A DNA stretch of 64,000 nucleotides, taken from positions 36,902 to 100,901 of the forward strand of contig NZ_JACXIZ010000006.1 of assembly GCF_014705605.1 (NCBI RefSeq), read 5' to 3'. Below are positions 1-8,111 of this stretch, piece by piece. The position numbers were made by a program, and so were the translations under genes. The notes beneath the pieces were generated by a model. The model searched no databases and was not told where the DNA came from. It worked only from the letters and a program-made list of their open reading frames with translations. The stretch's first letter is position 1, and the number at the start of each line of letters is the position of its first letter. Source of the stretch: Paenibacillus sabuli (GTDB taxonomy: Bacteria; Bacillota; Bacilli; Paenibacillales; Paenibacillaceae).

Positions 1-319
1 CCCGCGCCGGATTCCACCGGGCATAATGCTCCTGCATCCACGCCAGCGCCTCCCGCACGCGCATGCCGCCCGGCATCATGAGCCGGTCGGGGATGAAGGC
101 GATCTTCTCCATGACCGCGGGGCTCGGCGGCTCTCCGCCGATGCGGATCGTGCCGCTCCGATACGGCACCAGCCCCATGATCGCCTTGAGCACCGTGGAC
201 TTGCCCGCCCCGTTCATGCCGATCAGGCAGGTGATGCGCCCCTTGTCCGCGGTGAACGACACGCCGTCCAGCACGTCGCGGCGGCGGTACCGCTTGCGCA
301 GCTCCTGGACTTCAATCAT
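1..319 (-). CDS. ABC transporter ATP-binding protein, 3' part outside the window
   Basis: The first 106 residues of an ABC ATPase are visible; the rest lies beyond the left edge. It opens with MIEVQELRKRYRRRDVLDG and has a Walker A motif GMNGAGKST at about residues 34-42. The ATG at 319 overlaps the end of the upstream GntR gene by 8 bases, so the two are translationally coupled. The pairing of a short GntR regulator with an ABC ATPase matches YtrA/YtrB-type operons, which in Bacillus respond to cell-wall antibiotics; that substrate assignment is inference. The permease should lie further left. Confidence 0.85.
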   Translation of the reverse strand, partial: MIEVQELRKRYRRRDVLDGVSFTADKGRITCLIGMNGAGKSTVLKAIMGLVPYRSGTIRIGGEPPSPAVMEKIAFIPDRLMMPGGMRVREALAWMQEHYARWNPAR

Positions 320-719
320 GCGCGCCGCCTCCTTGCCGCTCGTCGTACTTGCGCCGCACCAGCTCGATCAGCTCATCGGCCGGCATGCCGATGCGCCGCA
401 CGGCGGCGATGAATTCGTCGGCCGCTTCCTCGACCAGCGCCGCGCGGATGCCGCGCAGCACGCCGGCGTCCTCGGTGACGCGGCTCGGCGCGTTGCCCTC
501 GGTGACGATGAGCCGCCGCTCCTCCATCTCCTTATAAGCCTTCTGCGCCGTATTCGGATTAATCTTCAGCAATGACGCCAGCTCCCTTCGCGACGGAATG
601 ACCTGCCCTGCCGCCAGCCGGCCGGTGACGAGCTTCTCCATAAAAAGCCGCACCACCTGCAGGTAAACCGGATCGCGGCTGTTGAAGGCGACATCCTTCC
701 ACCCTTCTTCATTGGTCAT
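312..719 (-). CDS. GntR-family transcriptional regulator, YtrA type
   Basis: A 135-residue protein with a winged-helix GntR domain at about residues 10-78 (PVYLQVVRLFMEKLV, then IPSRRELASLLKINPNTAQK) and only a short helical tail, as in the YtrA subfamily, which lacks a large effector domain. I chose the ATG at 719 because GAGGCG precedes it; an upstream extension to 809 would run through the promoter. It is first in an operon with the ABC ATPase. The promoter just upstream carries a perfect palindrome over the start site, so negative autoregulation is likely. Confidence 0.88.
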   Translation of the reverse strand: MTNEEGWKDVAFNSRDPVYLQVVRLFMEKLVTGRLAAGQVIPSRRELASLLKINPNTAQKAYKEMEERRLIVTEGNAPSRVTEDAGVLRGIRAALVEEAADEFIAAVRRIGMPADELIELVRRKYDERQGGGAHD

Positions 720-764
720 CTTATTCGCCTCGCATTCGTTGCAAGTGTGTGTACTATGTAGTTC

Positions 765-809
765 ATACACTATACAGTGTATTATGCACGCCATACACCA
801 GGCTGTCAA
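765..809 (-). promoter_or_regulatory. Promoter and probable GntR operator for the GntR-ABC operon
   Basis: On the minus strand TTGACA (809-804), 17 bases and CATAAT (786-781) form a near-consensus sigma-A promoter. A perfect inverted repeat ATACACT-ATAC-AGTGTAT (765-782) overlaps the -10 element and the start site. This is the position expected for an autorepressor operator. Confidence 0.75.
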
Positions 810-858
810 GAGCAGGTTCTCTTACGAACGCTATTGGCGCTTCGGCGCGAAAAAATCG

Positions 859-887
859 TTGACAGCTCGCGTCACGTACCATAAGAT
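859..887 (+). promoter_or_regulatory. Sigma-A promoter of the ABC exporter pair
   Basis: TTGACA (859-864), a 17-base spacer and TAAGAT (882-887), about 65 bases ahead of the TTG start at 952. It is back to back with the GntR promoter. The GntR palindrome lies about 75 bases upstream, so cross-control is possible but not shown. Confidence 0.7.
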
Positions 888-951
888 GATAATTCTACCA
901 ATTATCTGCGCAGAATGCCTTCATCCGCTAACCGAAAGGAGCGAATCGCCC

Positions 952-2988
952 TTGCCCCGCTCATCTGAGGCTGCTGCCCCGCCATCGCCAACTGCACCGG
1001 ACGCGCCTGTCCGTCTTTGGCCCGTCTACCGCTGGTCGCTGTCCTACCTGAGGCCCTACCTCGGCTTGCTGCTGCTCGTCGTCGGCACGTCCGTCCTGCT
1101 CTCCGCCGCCGAGCTGGCGGTGCCCAAGAGCATCGAATTTTTTGTCGACATCGTACTGCCCGCTGATGACCGCCGCCTGTTCTGGCTGCTGGGCGCGCTG
1201 CTGACGATCGTGCTGCTTGTGGTCGTGGCGGCCAGCATGGCGCAGAATTTGCTGCGCCGCCATCTGCAGGAGAAGCCGACCCGCGATATCCAGCAAGCCA
1301 TTTTCCGCCATCTGCGCCGCCTTGGCTTCGCCTACTACGAGCGTCATCCCGCCGGTGAGACGCTCTCCTTTCTGAATACGGAAGTCGCTGCGATGCAGAA
1401 TTTTTACCGCCAGCAGCTGCCGTGGCTGATCGACGGCCTCGTATTCTCCACCATCTCGGTCGGCTTCATGATCGCGACCAGTCCCAGGCTCTCGCTGATC
1501 GTCGCGCCTTGCTTCCTGCTGTATTACCTGTTCGGCCCGATGCTGGAGCGCCGGGCTTCGATCAGCGGCAAGCAGATGGCCCGGGATCGCGTGGATGAGA
1601 ACCGCAAGATCTATGAGAGCGTATCCGCGATTCAGGAGCTGCGCGCTTCCGCAGCCGAAGCATGGGATTTGCGCCGTTATTTGCAGCTTGTCCGCACATT
1701 CAACGCCAGCATGATCCGCACGTACTGGTTCGCTTATCTGCGCGGCACGAACCGGCGCCTCACCTACAATCTGGGTGCCGTCGCAATTTTCATTTACGGC
1801 TTCGCGCTGCTCCGGGACGAAGCACTGAGCGCCGGGCAGTTCATTGCCTTCCTGCTGATCTACTTCACCGCGATGCATCGTCTGACGGCGGTCGTGACGA
1901 ATATCACCGAGCAGCGTGTGCTGATGGCTCAGGTGACCCGCTTGCATCAGTTCATGAGTCTGCGCCCTGCGGTATCGGAGCCGGCGCACCCGATCCGGCC
2001 GACCCGGATCGCCGGCGCGGTACGCTTCGAGCGGGTCGGCTTCGCCTACGACCGCACGGCCGCTCCGATCCTGCGCGGATTCGATCTGTCGATCGCTGCG
2101 GGCGAACGCGTCGCACTCGTCGGGGTGAGCGGCGGCGGCAAATCGACGGCGCTCAAGCTGCTCGGCCGCTTCTACGATCCGGACGAAGGCGAGATTCGGC
2201 TCGACGGCATGCCCCTGCCCCGGCTCGGTCTGGGCGAGCTGCGCGGCGCGCTCGGCTATGTCTTCCAGGAAACGTACATATTCGGCTCTTCGGTACGCGA
2301 CAACATCCGCTTCGGCAGACCGGAGGCTACGGACGAGGAGATCGAGCGTGCTGCCAGGGCCGCTTGTGCGCACGACTTTGTCGAGCAGCTGCCGGACGGA
2401 TACGATACATTGCTCGGAGAGCGCGGCGTCAAGCTGTCCGGCGGTCAGAAGCAGCGCATCGCGATCGCTCGGATGCTCATCCGCGATCCGGCGATCGTGC
2501 TGCTCGACGAAGCCACGTCCGCACTGGACAATGACAGCGAGGCGCAGGTGCAGCAGGCGCTCGGGACACTGCTCCGGGGCCGCACGGTCATCGCCGTCGC
2601 CCATCGCCTCTCGACCGTCCGGCAATTCGACCGCATCGCCGTCATCGCGGAGGGGCGCGTCGCAGAGCTCGGCTCGCATGCCGAGCTGGCTGACGCGGGC
2701 GGCCTCTACAGCCGGCTGCTGCAGAACGAGGGCGACAAGCGGCAGGCCGCCGGCAGCGATCCGGCCGACGCGGGTCGGGCAGCGTCCTCAGACACGGCGG
2801 AGGCCGCATGCGCCGGGCGCGTCGCCAGCATAGCTGGCGCTGCCGGCACTGCCGGTACGACGGTCGCTGCGCGTGCTGCGCAAGCTGCAGGCATTGCCAG
2901 TACGGCAGGCGCTGCGCGTGCTGCGGATACCGCCGCAGCCGCGAGTGCCACGACGCCGGGGCGAGCGGCAAGAGGAGGCGCGGAATGA
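952..2988 (+). CDS. ABC exporter half-transporter (membrane domain fused to ATPase), first of a pair
   Basis: A type IV half-transporter of about 678 residues. The N-terminal six-helix membrane domain is followed by an ATPase with Walker A GVSGGGKST (about 391-399), signature LSGGQKQR (about 495), Walker B AIVLLDEATSALD and H-loop VAHRLST. The TTG at 952 is preferred because AAAGGAG stands 10 bases upstream; longer in-frame versions lack a ribosome site. After the ATPase the protein continues for about 85 residues of Ala/Thr/Gly-rich low complexity, which is not part of the family. Its TGA overlaps the ATG of the next half-transporter, so a heterodimer exporting a lipid, peptide or drug is likely. 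Substrate unknown. Confidence 0.9.
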   Translation: MPRSSEAAAPPSPTAPDAPVRLWPVYRWSLSYLRPYLGLLLLVVGTSVLLSAAELAVPKSIEFFVDIVLPADDRRLFWLLGALLTIVLLVVVAASMAQNLLRRHLQEKPTRDIQQAIFRHLRRLGFAYYERHPAGETLSFLNTEVAAMQNFYRQQLPWLIDGLVFSTISVGFMIATSPRLSLIVAPCFLLYYLFGPMLERRASISGKQMARDRVDENRKIYESVSAIQELRASAAEAWDLRRYLQLVRTFNASMIRTYWFAYLRGTNRRLTYNLGAVAIFIYGFALLRDEALSAGQFIAFLLIYFTAMHRLTAVVTNITEQRVLMAQVTRLHQFMSLRPAVSEPAHPIRPTRIAGAVRFERVGFAYDRTAAPILRGFDLSIAAGERVALVGVSGGGKSTALKLLGRFYDPDEGEIRLDGMPLPRLGLGELRGALGYVFQETYIFGSSVRDNIRFGRPEATDEEIERAARAACAHDFVEQLPDGYDTLLGERGVKLSGGQKQRIAIARMLIRDPAIVLLDEATSALDNDSEAQVQQALGTLLRGRTVIAVAHRLSTVRQFDRIAVIAEGRVAELGSHAELADAGGLYSRLLQNEGDKRQAAGSDPADAGRAASSDTAEAACAGRVASIAGAAGTAGTTVAARAAQAAGIASTAGAARAADTAAAASATTPGRAARGGAE

Positions 2989-4688
2989 AGACACTCAAGT
3001 GGATCTGGCGCTATGCTCGTCAGGCAAAGGGACTGCTTGCGCTGGCCGTTGTTCTGATGGCGGTCGAGTCGCTGTCCGCGCTCGCCGCCGTCGCCTTGCA
3101 ACAACGGATGATCGACGATGTGCTGCTCAGCGGCGCGCACGCGCGCTTCTGGCCGACGCTCGCGCTGATCGGCGCGGCGTACCTGGTGCATTCGTTGCTG
3201 TTCACCTTCGGTCCGCATGTCATTCATCTCACCGTGGCGCGTCTGCGCCTGGCTCTGGGCGAGACGCTCATGCAACGGCTGTTCCGTCTGCCGACCGCCA
3301 CTATGCAGCAGTCGCGAACGGCAAGCTACGTCTATCATTTCACTCACGATCTGCAGACCTGCGCCCATCTTGGCGCCAGCGACCTGCCCCGGCTGGTCCA
3401 GCAAGTCGTCACCGCGCTGGCGGTCATCGGGATTATGGCGGCGGCGAGTCCCATGATGCTGCTGGCGATGCTCGGGTTTACCGCCCTGTACGCGCTGCTC
3501 GGCCGACGATTCGCGCCGCTGCGCAAGCAGGCTGCTGCCGCCGTGGCAGAGCGCCGCTCCGCCCTGCTCGTGCAGCTCGAGGAAGGCGTCGCCTCGACAC
3601 GCGAAGTCGTGGCCTATCATCGCGAGGCGTGGGAGGCGGAGCGCTATGCCGGCAAGTTCGGCAGCTACTTCGGTCAGGTGGTGCGAGAAGGCAAGCTCAT
3701 CAACAAGCAATTGCTGCTCAGCGATCCGCTGAAGTGGGGCTCGCTGCTGTTCGTCCTTATGTACGGCGGAATGCTCGTAATGGACAATCAGCTTAGTGTC
3801 GGGTTGTTCGTCGTGGCGGTGCAATTCACGACGCGCTTGATGGAATCGCTGAGCGGGGTATACCAGTATGCGATGGATCTGTCGGGCAAGCTGGCGGCAG
3901 CCGACCGCATTCGCGCGATAGTGGAGGGAGCACGCGACGGAGAAGGCGTTCAGCCGATCGATGGACCGATCCGCGACATCGCCTTTCGCGCGGTCGAATT
4001 TCGATACGATGAGCAGCCGGTGCTGCGCGGCCTGGAGCTCGTTGTGACAGCGGGACAGAAGATTGCGCTCGTCGGTCCCAGCGGCGGCGGCAAATCGACC
4101 GTGGCCAGTCTGCTGGCCCGGTTTTTCGAGCCGGACGCCGGTACGCTCGCAGTGAGCGGCGTCCCGCTGGAGCGTATCCGGCGCGAAGCGTGGAGCGAGC
4201 GGGTGACGATCGTCTTTCAGGAGCCGTATCTGTTCCCCGACTCGATCCGCATGAATCTGCTGCTCGGCCGGCAGCAGCCCCCGGAGCGGGTCGAAGAGGT
4301 ATGCCGAGCGATGCAGATCCACGACGTCATCGCCGCGCTCCCGGAGGGTTACGACACCGTGATCGGCGAACGGGGCGTGACGCTCTCGGGCGGCCAGCGG
4401 CAGCGGCTCGCCCTGGTCCGCGCTGTGCTGCGCGATCCGGAGGTGCTTGTCCTGGACGAGGCGACGTCCGCGCTCGATCTGAAGACCGAGCGTCGGGTCC
4501 AGGACAGTCTCGACCGCCTCCGGGCAGGGCGAACGACGATCGTGATCGCGCATCGCCTGTCCACCGTCCGCAATGCCGACCGCATCTACGTCATCGACGG
4601 CGGGCAAGCGGTCGCCCACGGCACGCACGACGAGTTGCTCCGTTCGAGCGCGCTGTACCGCGGCTACGTGAGCAGGCAGGGAGCCTGA
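2985..4688 (+). CDS. ABC exporter half-transporter, second of a pair
   Basis: 567 residues, with the ATG at 2985 inside an ATGA overlap and an AGAGGAGG site at 2971-2978. It has a membrane domain, then Walker A GPSGGGKST (about 364-372), signature LSGGQRQR, Walker B VLVLDEATSALD and H-loop IAHRLST. Both partners keep the catalytic Glu after Walker B, so neither ATP site is obviously degenerate, unlike many asymmetric heterodimeric exporters. Probably acts with the preceding gene as a heterodimer. Confidence 0.9.
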   Translation: MKTLKWIWRYARQAKGLLALAVVLMAVESLSALAAVALQQRMIDDVLLSGAHARFWPTLALIGAAYLVHSLLFTFGPHVIHLTVARLRLALGETLMQRLFRLPTATMQQSRTASYVYHFTHDLQTCAHLGASDLPRLVQQVVTALAVIGIMAAASPMMLLAMLGFTALYALLGRRFAPLRKQAAAAVAERRSALLVQLEEGVASTREVVAYHREAWEAERYAGKFGSYFGQVVREGKLINKQLLLSDPLKWGSLLFVLMYGGMLVMDNQLSVGLFVVAVQFTTRLMESLSGVYQYAMDLSGKLAAADRIRAIVEGARDGEGVQPIDGPIRDIAFRAVEFRYDEQPVLRGLELVVTAGQKIALVGPSGGGKSTVASLLARFFEPDAGTLAVSGVPLERIRREAWSERVTIVFQEPYLFPDSIRMNLLLGRQQPPERVEEVCRAMQIHDVIAALPEGYDTVIGERGVTLSGGQRQRLALVRAVLRDPEVLVLDEATSALDLKTERRVQDSLDRLRAGRTTIVIAHRLSTVRNADRIYVIDGGQAVAHGTHDELLRSSALYRGYVSRQGA

Positions 4689-4962
4689 AACGTCCACGCC
4701 GCGTCATCGGACGTCTGTTGCCGCTTGCTGCCGAAGGGGCGCCATGGGACGCCGCCATCATCGCCATGCGGCCTGGTCGATCTTCACGCCGGGAGGCCCG
4801 CGCGGAAAGAATCGCCGTGGGGCGCCGCCATTATCGGTATGTCGCCTGACCTTTGCCGCGGCTTCGCCGCTTCCGGCTAACGCAGTCAGACCGGAGCGGG
4901 CTGTCGGGTGTGGAGTGCGCAGTCGGGTGCGCCGCGGGGCAACGCCACTCCGCGCGGCAGCT

Positions 4963-4998
4963 CTAACGGACACCAGCGGCGCTCAGCGCTTAGGAGGT
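4963..4998 (-). repeat. Dispersed repeat family A, copy 1
   Basis: Starts CTAACGGACACCAGCG and continues with GCGCTCAGCGCTTAGG. It matches the copies at 13936-13978, 39748-39774 and 42436-42469, allowing for orientation. Confidence 0.7.
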
Positions 4999-5072
4999 CT
5001 GGGAATACATTGAGGATCTGAATATGCGGGCCGAGCGTGGAGAGAAAACCGCGAAGATTATGACAGCTAAAA

Positions 5073-5228
5073 TTGCGTATATCCTGGCGCGCATTGAAGT
5101 GCAAGGCACGAGGGCAGGCTCCAAATTCAATCACCAAAGACGCAACCAAAACCGACAAACTGGAACTGGCCAAGGCGCAGCGTTTAAGATGGGACAGCAT
5201 GATCGAAAATATGAGCCCTGCACGCTGA
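5073..5228 (+). pseudogene. Possible small gene or remnant, unrecognised
   Basis: An open frame of 51 codons from a TTG at 5073 ends in the charged, protein-like stretch DKLELAKAQRLRWDSMIENM. Codon choice is AT-richer than in the neighbours. There is no clear ribosome site and I do not recognise the family. It could be the tail of a decayed gene or a small coding unit linked to the membrane ORF that follows. Confidence 0.25.
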
Positions 5229-5262
5229 CAACCGTTAGCAGTGAAGACGAGGTGATGCCGCC

Positions 5263-5478
5263 ATTCTAAAATTCATAAATAAGTATGGCCTCTGGGCTTC
5301 GCTCACCTGCCTGCTGCTGACCCTGCTGTTCAGCTTTGGCCCGATCCAGCTTGGTTTTGCTCCTCTCCAAACAATGTGGATGTTATCCATTTTATCGTTT
5401 CTCATGACAATATTGATTAGTCTGGGGTTGACGCTTGCCCTTTCCTACGTCCTTCTGGTAGTCGAGATCGCGAGCTAG
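5263..5478 (+). CDS. Small hydrophobic membrane protein, start codon unclear
   Basis: About 71 residues with two strong membrane segments (WASLTCLLLTLLFSFGPIQ, and the stretch from MWMLSILSFLMTILISL onward). The frame is open from a TGA at 5242 and contains no ATG, GTG or TTG before the first membrane segment. The likeliest initiator is ATT at 5263, which has GAGGTG 8 bases upstream; AUU is a very rare start codon. A decayed ATG is equally possible. It is followed by a terminator. Confidence 0.4.
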   Translation: MLKFINKYGLWASLTCLLLTLLFSFGPIQLGFAPLQTMWMLSILSFLMTILISLGLTLALSYVLLVVEIAS

Positions 5479-5495
5479 GACTGCTTTTTTTAAGA

Positions 5496-5533
5496 AAACC
5501 GGGCCGCCCGCATTTCAGCGGGCAGCCCGGTTT
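5496..5533 (-). terminator. Hairpin terminator between two convergent genes
   Basis: A 16-bp stem with one mismatch (AAACCGGGC.GCCCGC paired with GCGGGC.GCCCGGTTT). On the minus strand it is followed by TTTTCTT, so it probably ends the oxidoreductase gene and may act in both directions. Confidence 0.75.
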
Positions 5534-5570
5534 CGTTGCGTGCGGCCGCCGTTGCGGTCGCTGCGAAGCT

Positions 5571-6551
5571 TTATTCGTACTCCAGGCCCCACTGGCGGCG
5601 GAGCGTGTCGAGCGTCTGCATGACCGCCTGCGTCTCATCGAGCGGCATGATGGCGCTCTCCTTGCGGCCCTCGCGCAGGCAGCGCATCGCTTCCTCGGCC
5701 TCGAAGTTGTAGCCATTGGCCTCGCGCGGCTCGTCGAAGACGACCGGCTCTTCGCCATTGGCATGCAGCGTCGCGGACGGTCCGAACAGGAAGTTCGGCA
5801 GGTGGATGAAGCCTTCCGTCCCGTAGACGTAAGCATTGTTCGACAGACGCAGCCGCACGGCTCCGCTGAGCAGCGCCGTCTGGCCGCCGTCGTATTCGAA
5901 CAGCGCCGAGAAGCGCTCGTCCACCCCGGTCTCGCCGAGATGCGCCGTGCTGCTGATCCGGTCCGGCTGACGGCCGAAGATCATCGAGGCGAAGGAGACC
6001 GGGTAGATGCCCGCGTCGAGCAAGGCGCCGCCGCCCAGCTTCTTGTCCAGCAAGCGCCCGCCCGGGTTCCAGCCGGCATTGAAGCCGAAGTTGGCATGCA
6101 CCTGCACCACCTCGCCGATCTTGCCCGCCTCGATCCACTGGCGCGCTTGCACGAGCGGCGGCAGATAACGCGTCCACATCGCCTCCATCAGGAAGGTGTC
6201 GTGCTCGCGCGCGACGCGGACCGCCTCCGCCGCTTCCTCGGCGTTCATCGTGAACGGCTTCTCGCACAGCACGGCCTTGCCGGCGCGCAGGCACTGCAGG
6301 ATGCCCTCCAGATGCATCGGATGCAGCGTGCCGATGTAGACGATGTCGACGTTGTCGTCCTTCAGGAATTCCTCATAGCTGCCGTAGGCGCGCGGAATGC
6401 TCAGCTCCGCCGCGAATTTTTCGGCCTTCTCCAGCGTCTGCGAAGCGACCGCCGTCAGTTCGGCGCCTTCGGCATACGCCAGGTCCTTTGCGAATTTGCG
6501 GGAGATATTGCCTGCCCCCATGATGCCCCATCGAATGGTCGATTTCGTCAC
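5571..6551 (-). CDS. Gfo/Idh/MocA-family NAD(P)-dependent oxidoreductase
   Basis: 326 residues from a GTG at 6551 with AGGGGA upstream. The N-terminal Rossmann fold shows IMGAGNISRKFA (about residues 10-21), and the conserved CEKPF motif (about 97-101) carries the catalytic Lys. The C-terminal half fits the GFO_IDH_MocA alpha/beta domain. Members oxidise or reduce sugars, inositols or trans-dihydrodiols in the cytoplasm. It stands alone between a terminator and a divergent membrane-protein unit, so its substrate cannot be inferred. Confidence 0.9.
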   Translation of the reverse strand: MTKSTIRWGIMGAGNISRKFAKDLAYAEGAELTAVASQTLEKAEKFAAELSIPRAYGSYEEFLKDDNVDIVYIGTLHPMHLEGILQCLRAGKAVLCEKPFTMNAEEAAEAVRVAREHDTFLMEAMWTRYLPPLVQARQWIEAGKIGEVVQVHANFGFNAGWNPGGRLLDKKLGGGALLDAGIYPVSFASMIFGRQPDRISSTAHLGETGVDERFSALFEYDGGQTALLSGAVRLRLSNNAYVYGTEGFIHLPNFLFGPSATLHANGEEPVVFDEPREANGYNFEAEEAMRCLREGRKESAIMPLDETQAVMQTLDTLRRQWGLEYE

Positions 6552-6751
6552 GTGATTCCCCTGCCTCTCGTTAATCGATACGCTGGCCGGTCTCTCCGGT
6601 CTTCCCAGCCTTTCCCCACATTACCACGCTCGCGCCGGGCACGCAATGCTCTTGTCCATATTGAATTCCAGTATCTCCCATGGCACAGTCAATGGTATCG
6701 GATGGGGCGGGAGCCGCCCGAATAGCCGATGCATCGCAAGGAGGTCCGCAT

Positions 6752-7635
6752 ATGCGCAAAGAACCGCTCATCCTGACGCTCGTCCTGCTGCTCGTCGGAG
6801 CAGCGTGGCTCAGCAATATCCGCTATTATACGATCAACCGGCTGGAGGCGCCGATCCTCCTCCAGCATCACATCGATCGCACGATTGCCGCCGGCAGCTG
6901 GATCGAGTTGTACTATGTTGTCGGGCGCGGCGATCCTCGCCGGCTGCAGGCGCTGCGGGCCCCGGGCGTCGAGCAGCCGCTGTACGTGGAGCATACGATG
7001 GGCCGCGGCAGCTACGGCTTGTATGAGGTATATGAAGCAGTCGTCGTGATTCCGGAGGAGGAGTCCCTGCCTCCCGGCATTCAGTCGCCCATCACCGCGG
7101 TCGAGGCGCTCTTCGACGACGGCAGCGCGCTGCGCCGATCGCTAGGCCGGGTCGTGCTGCGCGAGAGGGAAGCGCCCGCGCCCCCCTTCCGCAGCATCAG
7201 CGGCTCCGCCAGCAGCGAAGGGCGGCGCAGCCGCAGCGTCGAAGCCACAGAGAAGATGACGCTCGAGCAGCCGATCCTGCCGCCCTCGGCTCAACCCTAT
7301 TACGCGCAAGAGGTGCAGGTGCAGGCCGCCAGCTCCGGCGCATCGATGCCATCGGGCGGAGGGCCGCCTCCAGACCGCCGCGCCGCGCACTGGCCGGTGA
7401 CGCTCGAGCCCGGCGATGAGCTGCAATTCAGCTACACCTTCGATCCGCCGCCGGACGCGCGCCGGCTGACCTTCTACTCGCTGGAGCTGCACATCCCCGT
7501 CGTCTCGGAGCCCGCGAGCGCGCCGCCGAGTCGGCGGCGTGGACCCATCTGCTGGAGGCGCGTCCCTTCATCGATGCGCAGTCGCTGCGCGACTATGTTC
7601 GTACCGTCGATCCGGAAGGAGGACTTCGCCCATGA
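6752..7635 (+). pseudogene. Membrane-anchored protein of unknown function, interrupted by one frameshift near 7522
   Basis: Starts at ATG 6752 with AAGGAGG, then one N-terminal membrane anchor (LILTLVLLLVGAAWL) and an extracytoplasmic region of about 250 residues. The frame fits a protein as far as about 7520 (LELHIPVVSEPAS). Beyond this it becomes Arg/Ser-rich and would end at 7720. Moving to the frame one base earlier gives AESAAWTHLLEARPFIDAQS and a stop (7633-7635) in an ATGA overlap with the next gene, the expected design. So one base is missing in the GC run at 7515-7528, either a true mutation or a sequencing error. Family not recognised. Confidence 0.6.
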
Positions 7636-8012
7636 AGCGTCCCACGTCACGCAGCGCCCTGCTCCGCATCTCGTGGGGCCTGCTGCTCGTGCTGCTCGAC
7701 CTGCGCCTGTCCGGTGTTGACGTCTTGCCCGACGCGATCGGCTACGGGCTGATGGGCGCCGGGCTGTACGCGCTGCGCGCCGCGGCTCGCGGCTACGGCG
7801 CCGCCGCCTGGACGGCGCGCATATACAAGTGGGGCTGCACCATCGTCGCGGCCGCCCAACTGATCGGCCAATCGTTCGCGCTGCGCGTGGACGAAACCGA
7901 GCTGAGCTTTTTGCTCCCGCTGCTGATCGTGCAGGCACTCTTGACGGCGCTGATCTTTCTGCTGCTGCGCCGGAGCGCGCGGATGCTGCGCCCGTTCGAG
8001 ATGTCCGCCTAG
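7632..8012 (+). CDS. Small integral membrane protein, unknown function
   Basis: 126 residues from the ATG at 7632, with GGAAGGAGGA 10 bases upstream. There are about four hydrophobic helices (ISWGLLLVLLDLRLSGVDVL, the IGYGLMGAGLYAL region, the VAAAQLIGQSFAL region, and FLLPLLIVQALLTALIFLLL) with a basic C-terminal tail. Its start overlaps the corrected stop of the preceding gene, so the two probably work as a pair. I do not recognise the family. Confidence 0.7.
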   Translation: MKRPTSRSALLRISWGLLLVLLDLRLSGVDVLPDAIGYGLMGAGLYALRAAARGYGAAAWTARIYKWGCTIVAAAQLIGQSFALRVDETELSFLLPLLIVQALLTALIFLLLRRSARMLRPFEMSA

Positions 8013-8111
8013 CAGGCGGACACAGCAGTTGATCGCCTGCGTCAAGTTCCCGGCTGTGGTGTAAAGCAAGCATATACACAATTACACAGCACACAGGGAG
8101 TGTGAGGGATA

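Larger units (their letters stand above)
4689..5262. other. Intergenic stretch with a dispersed repeat and a possible gene remnant
   Basis: No convincing full gene. The stretch holds one copy of the repeat family called A here (4963-4998) and a short open frame ending at 5228. The first 250 bases are GC-rich and open in several frames with no ribosome site. Confidence 0.5.

Noticed and set aside
4744..5013. Short open frames in the GC-rich stretch after the ABC exporter
   Set aside because: Arg/Pro-rich, several frames open at once, no ribosome site; typical of non-coding GC-rich DNA.
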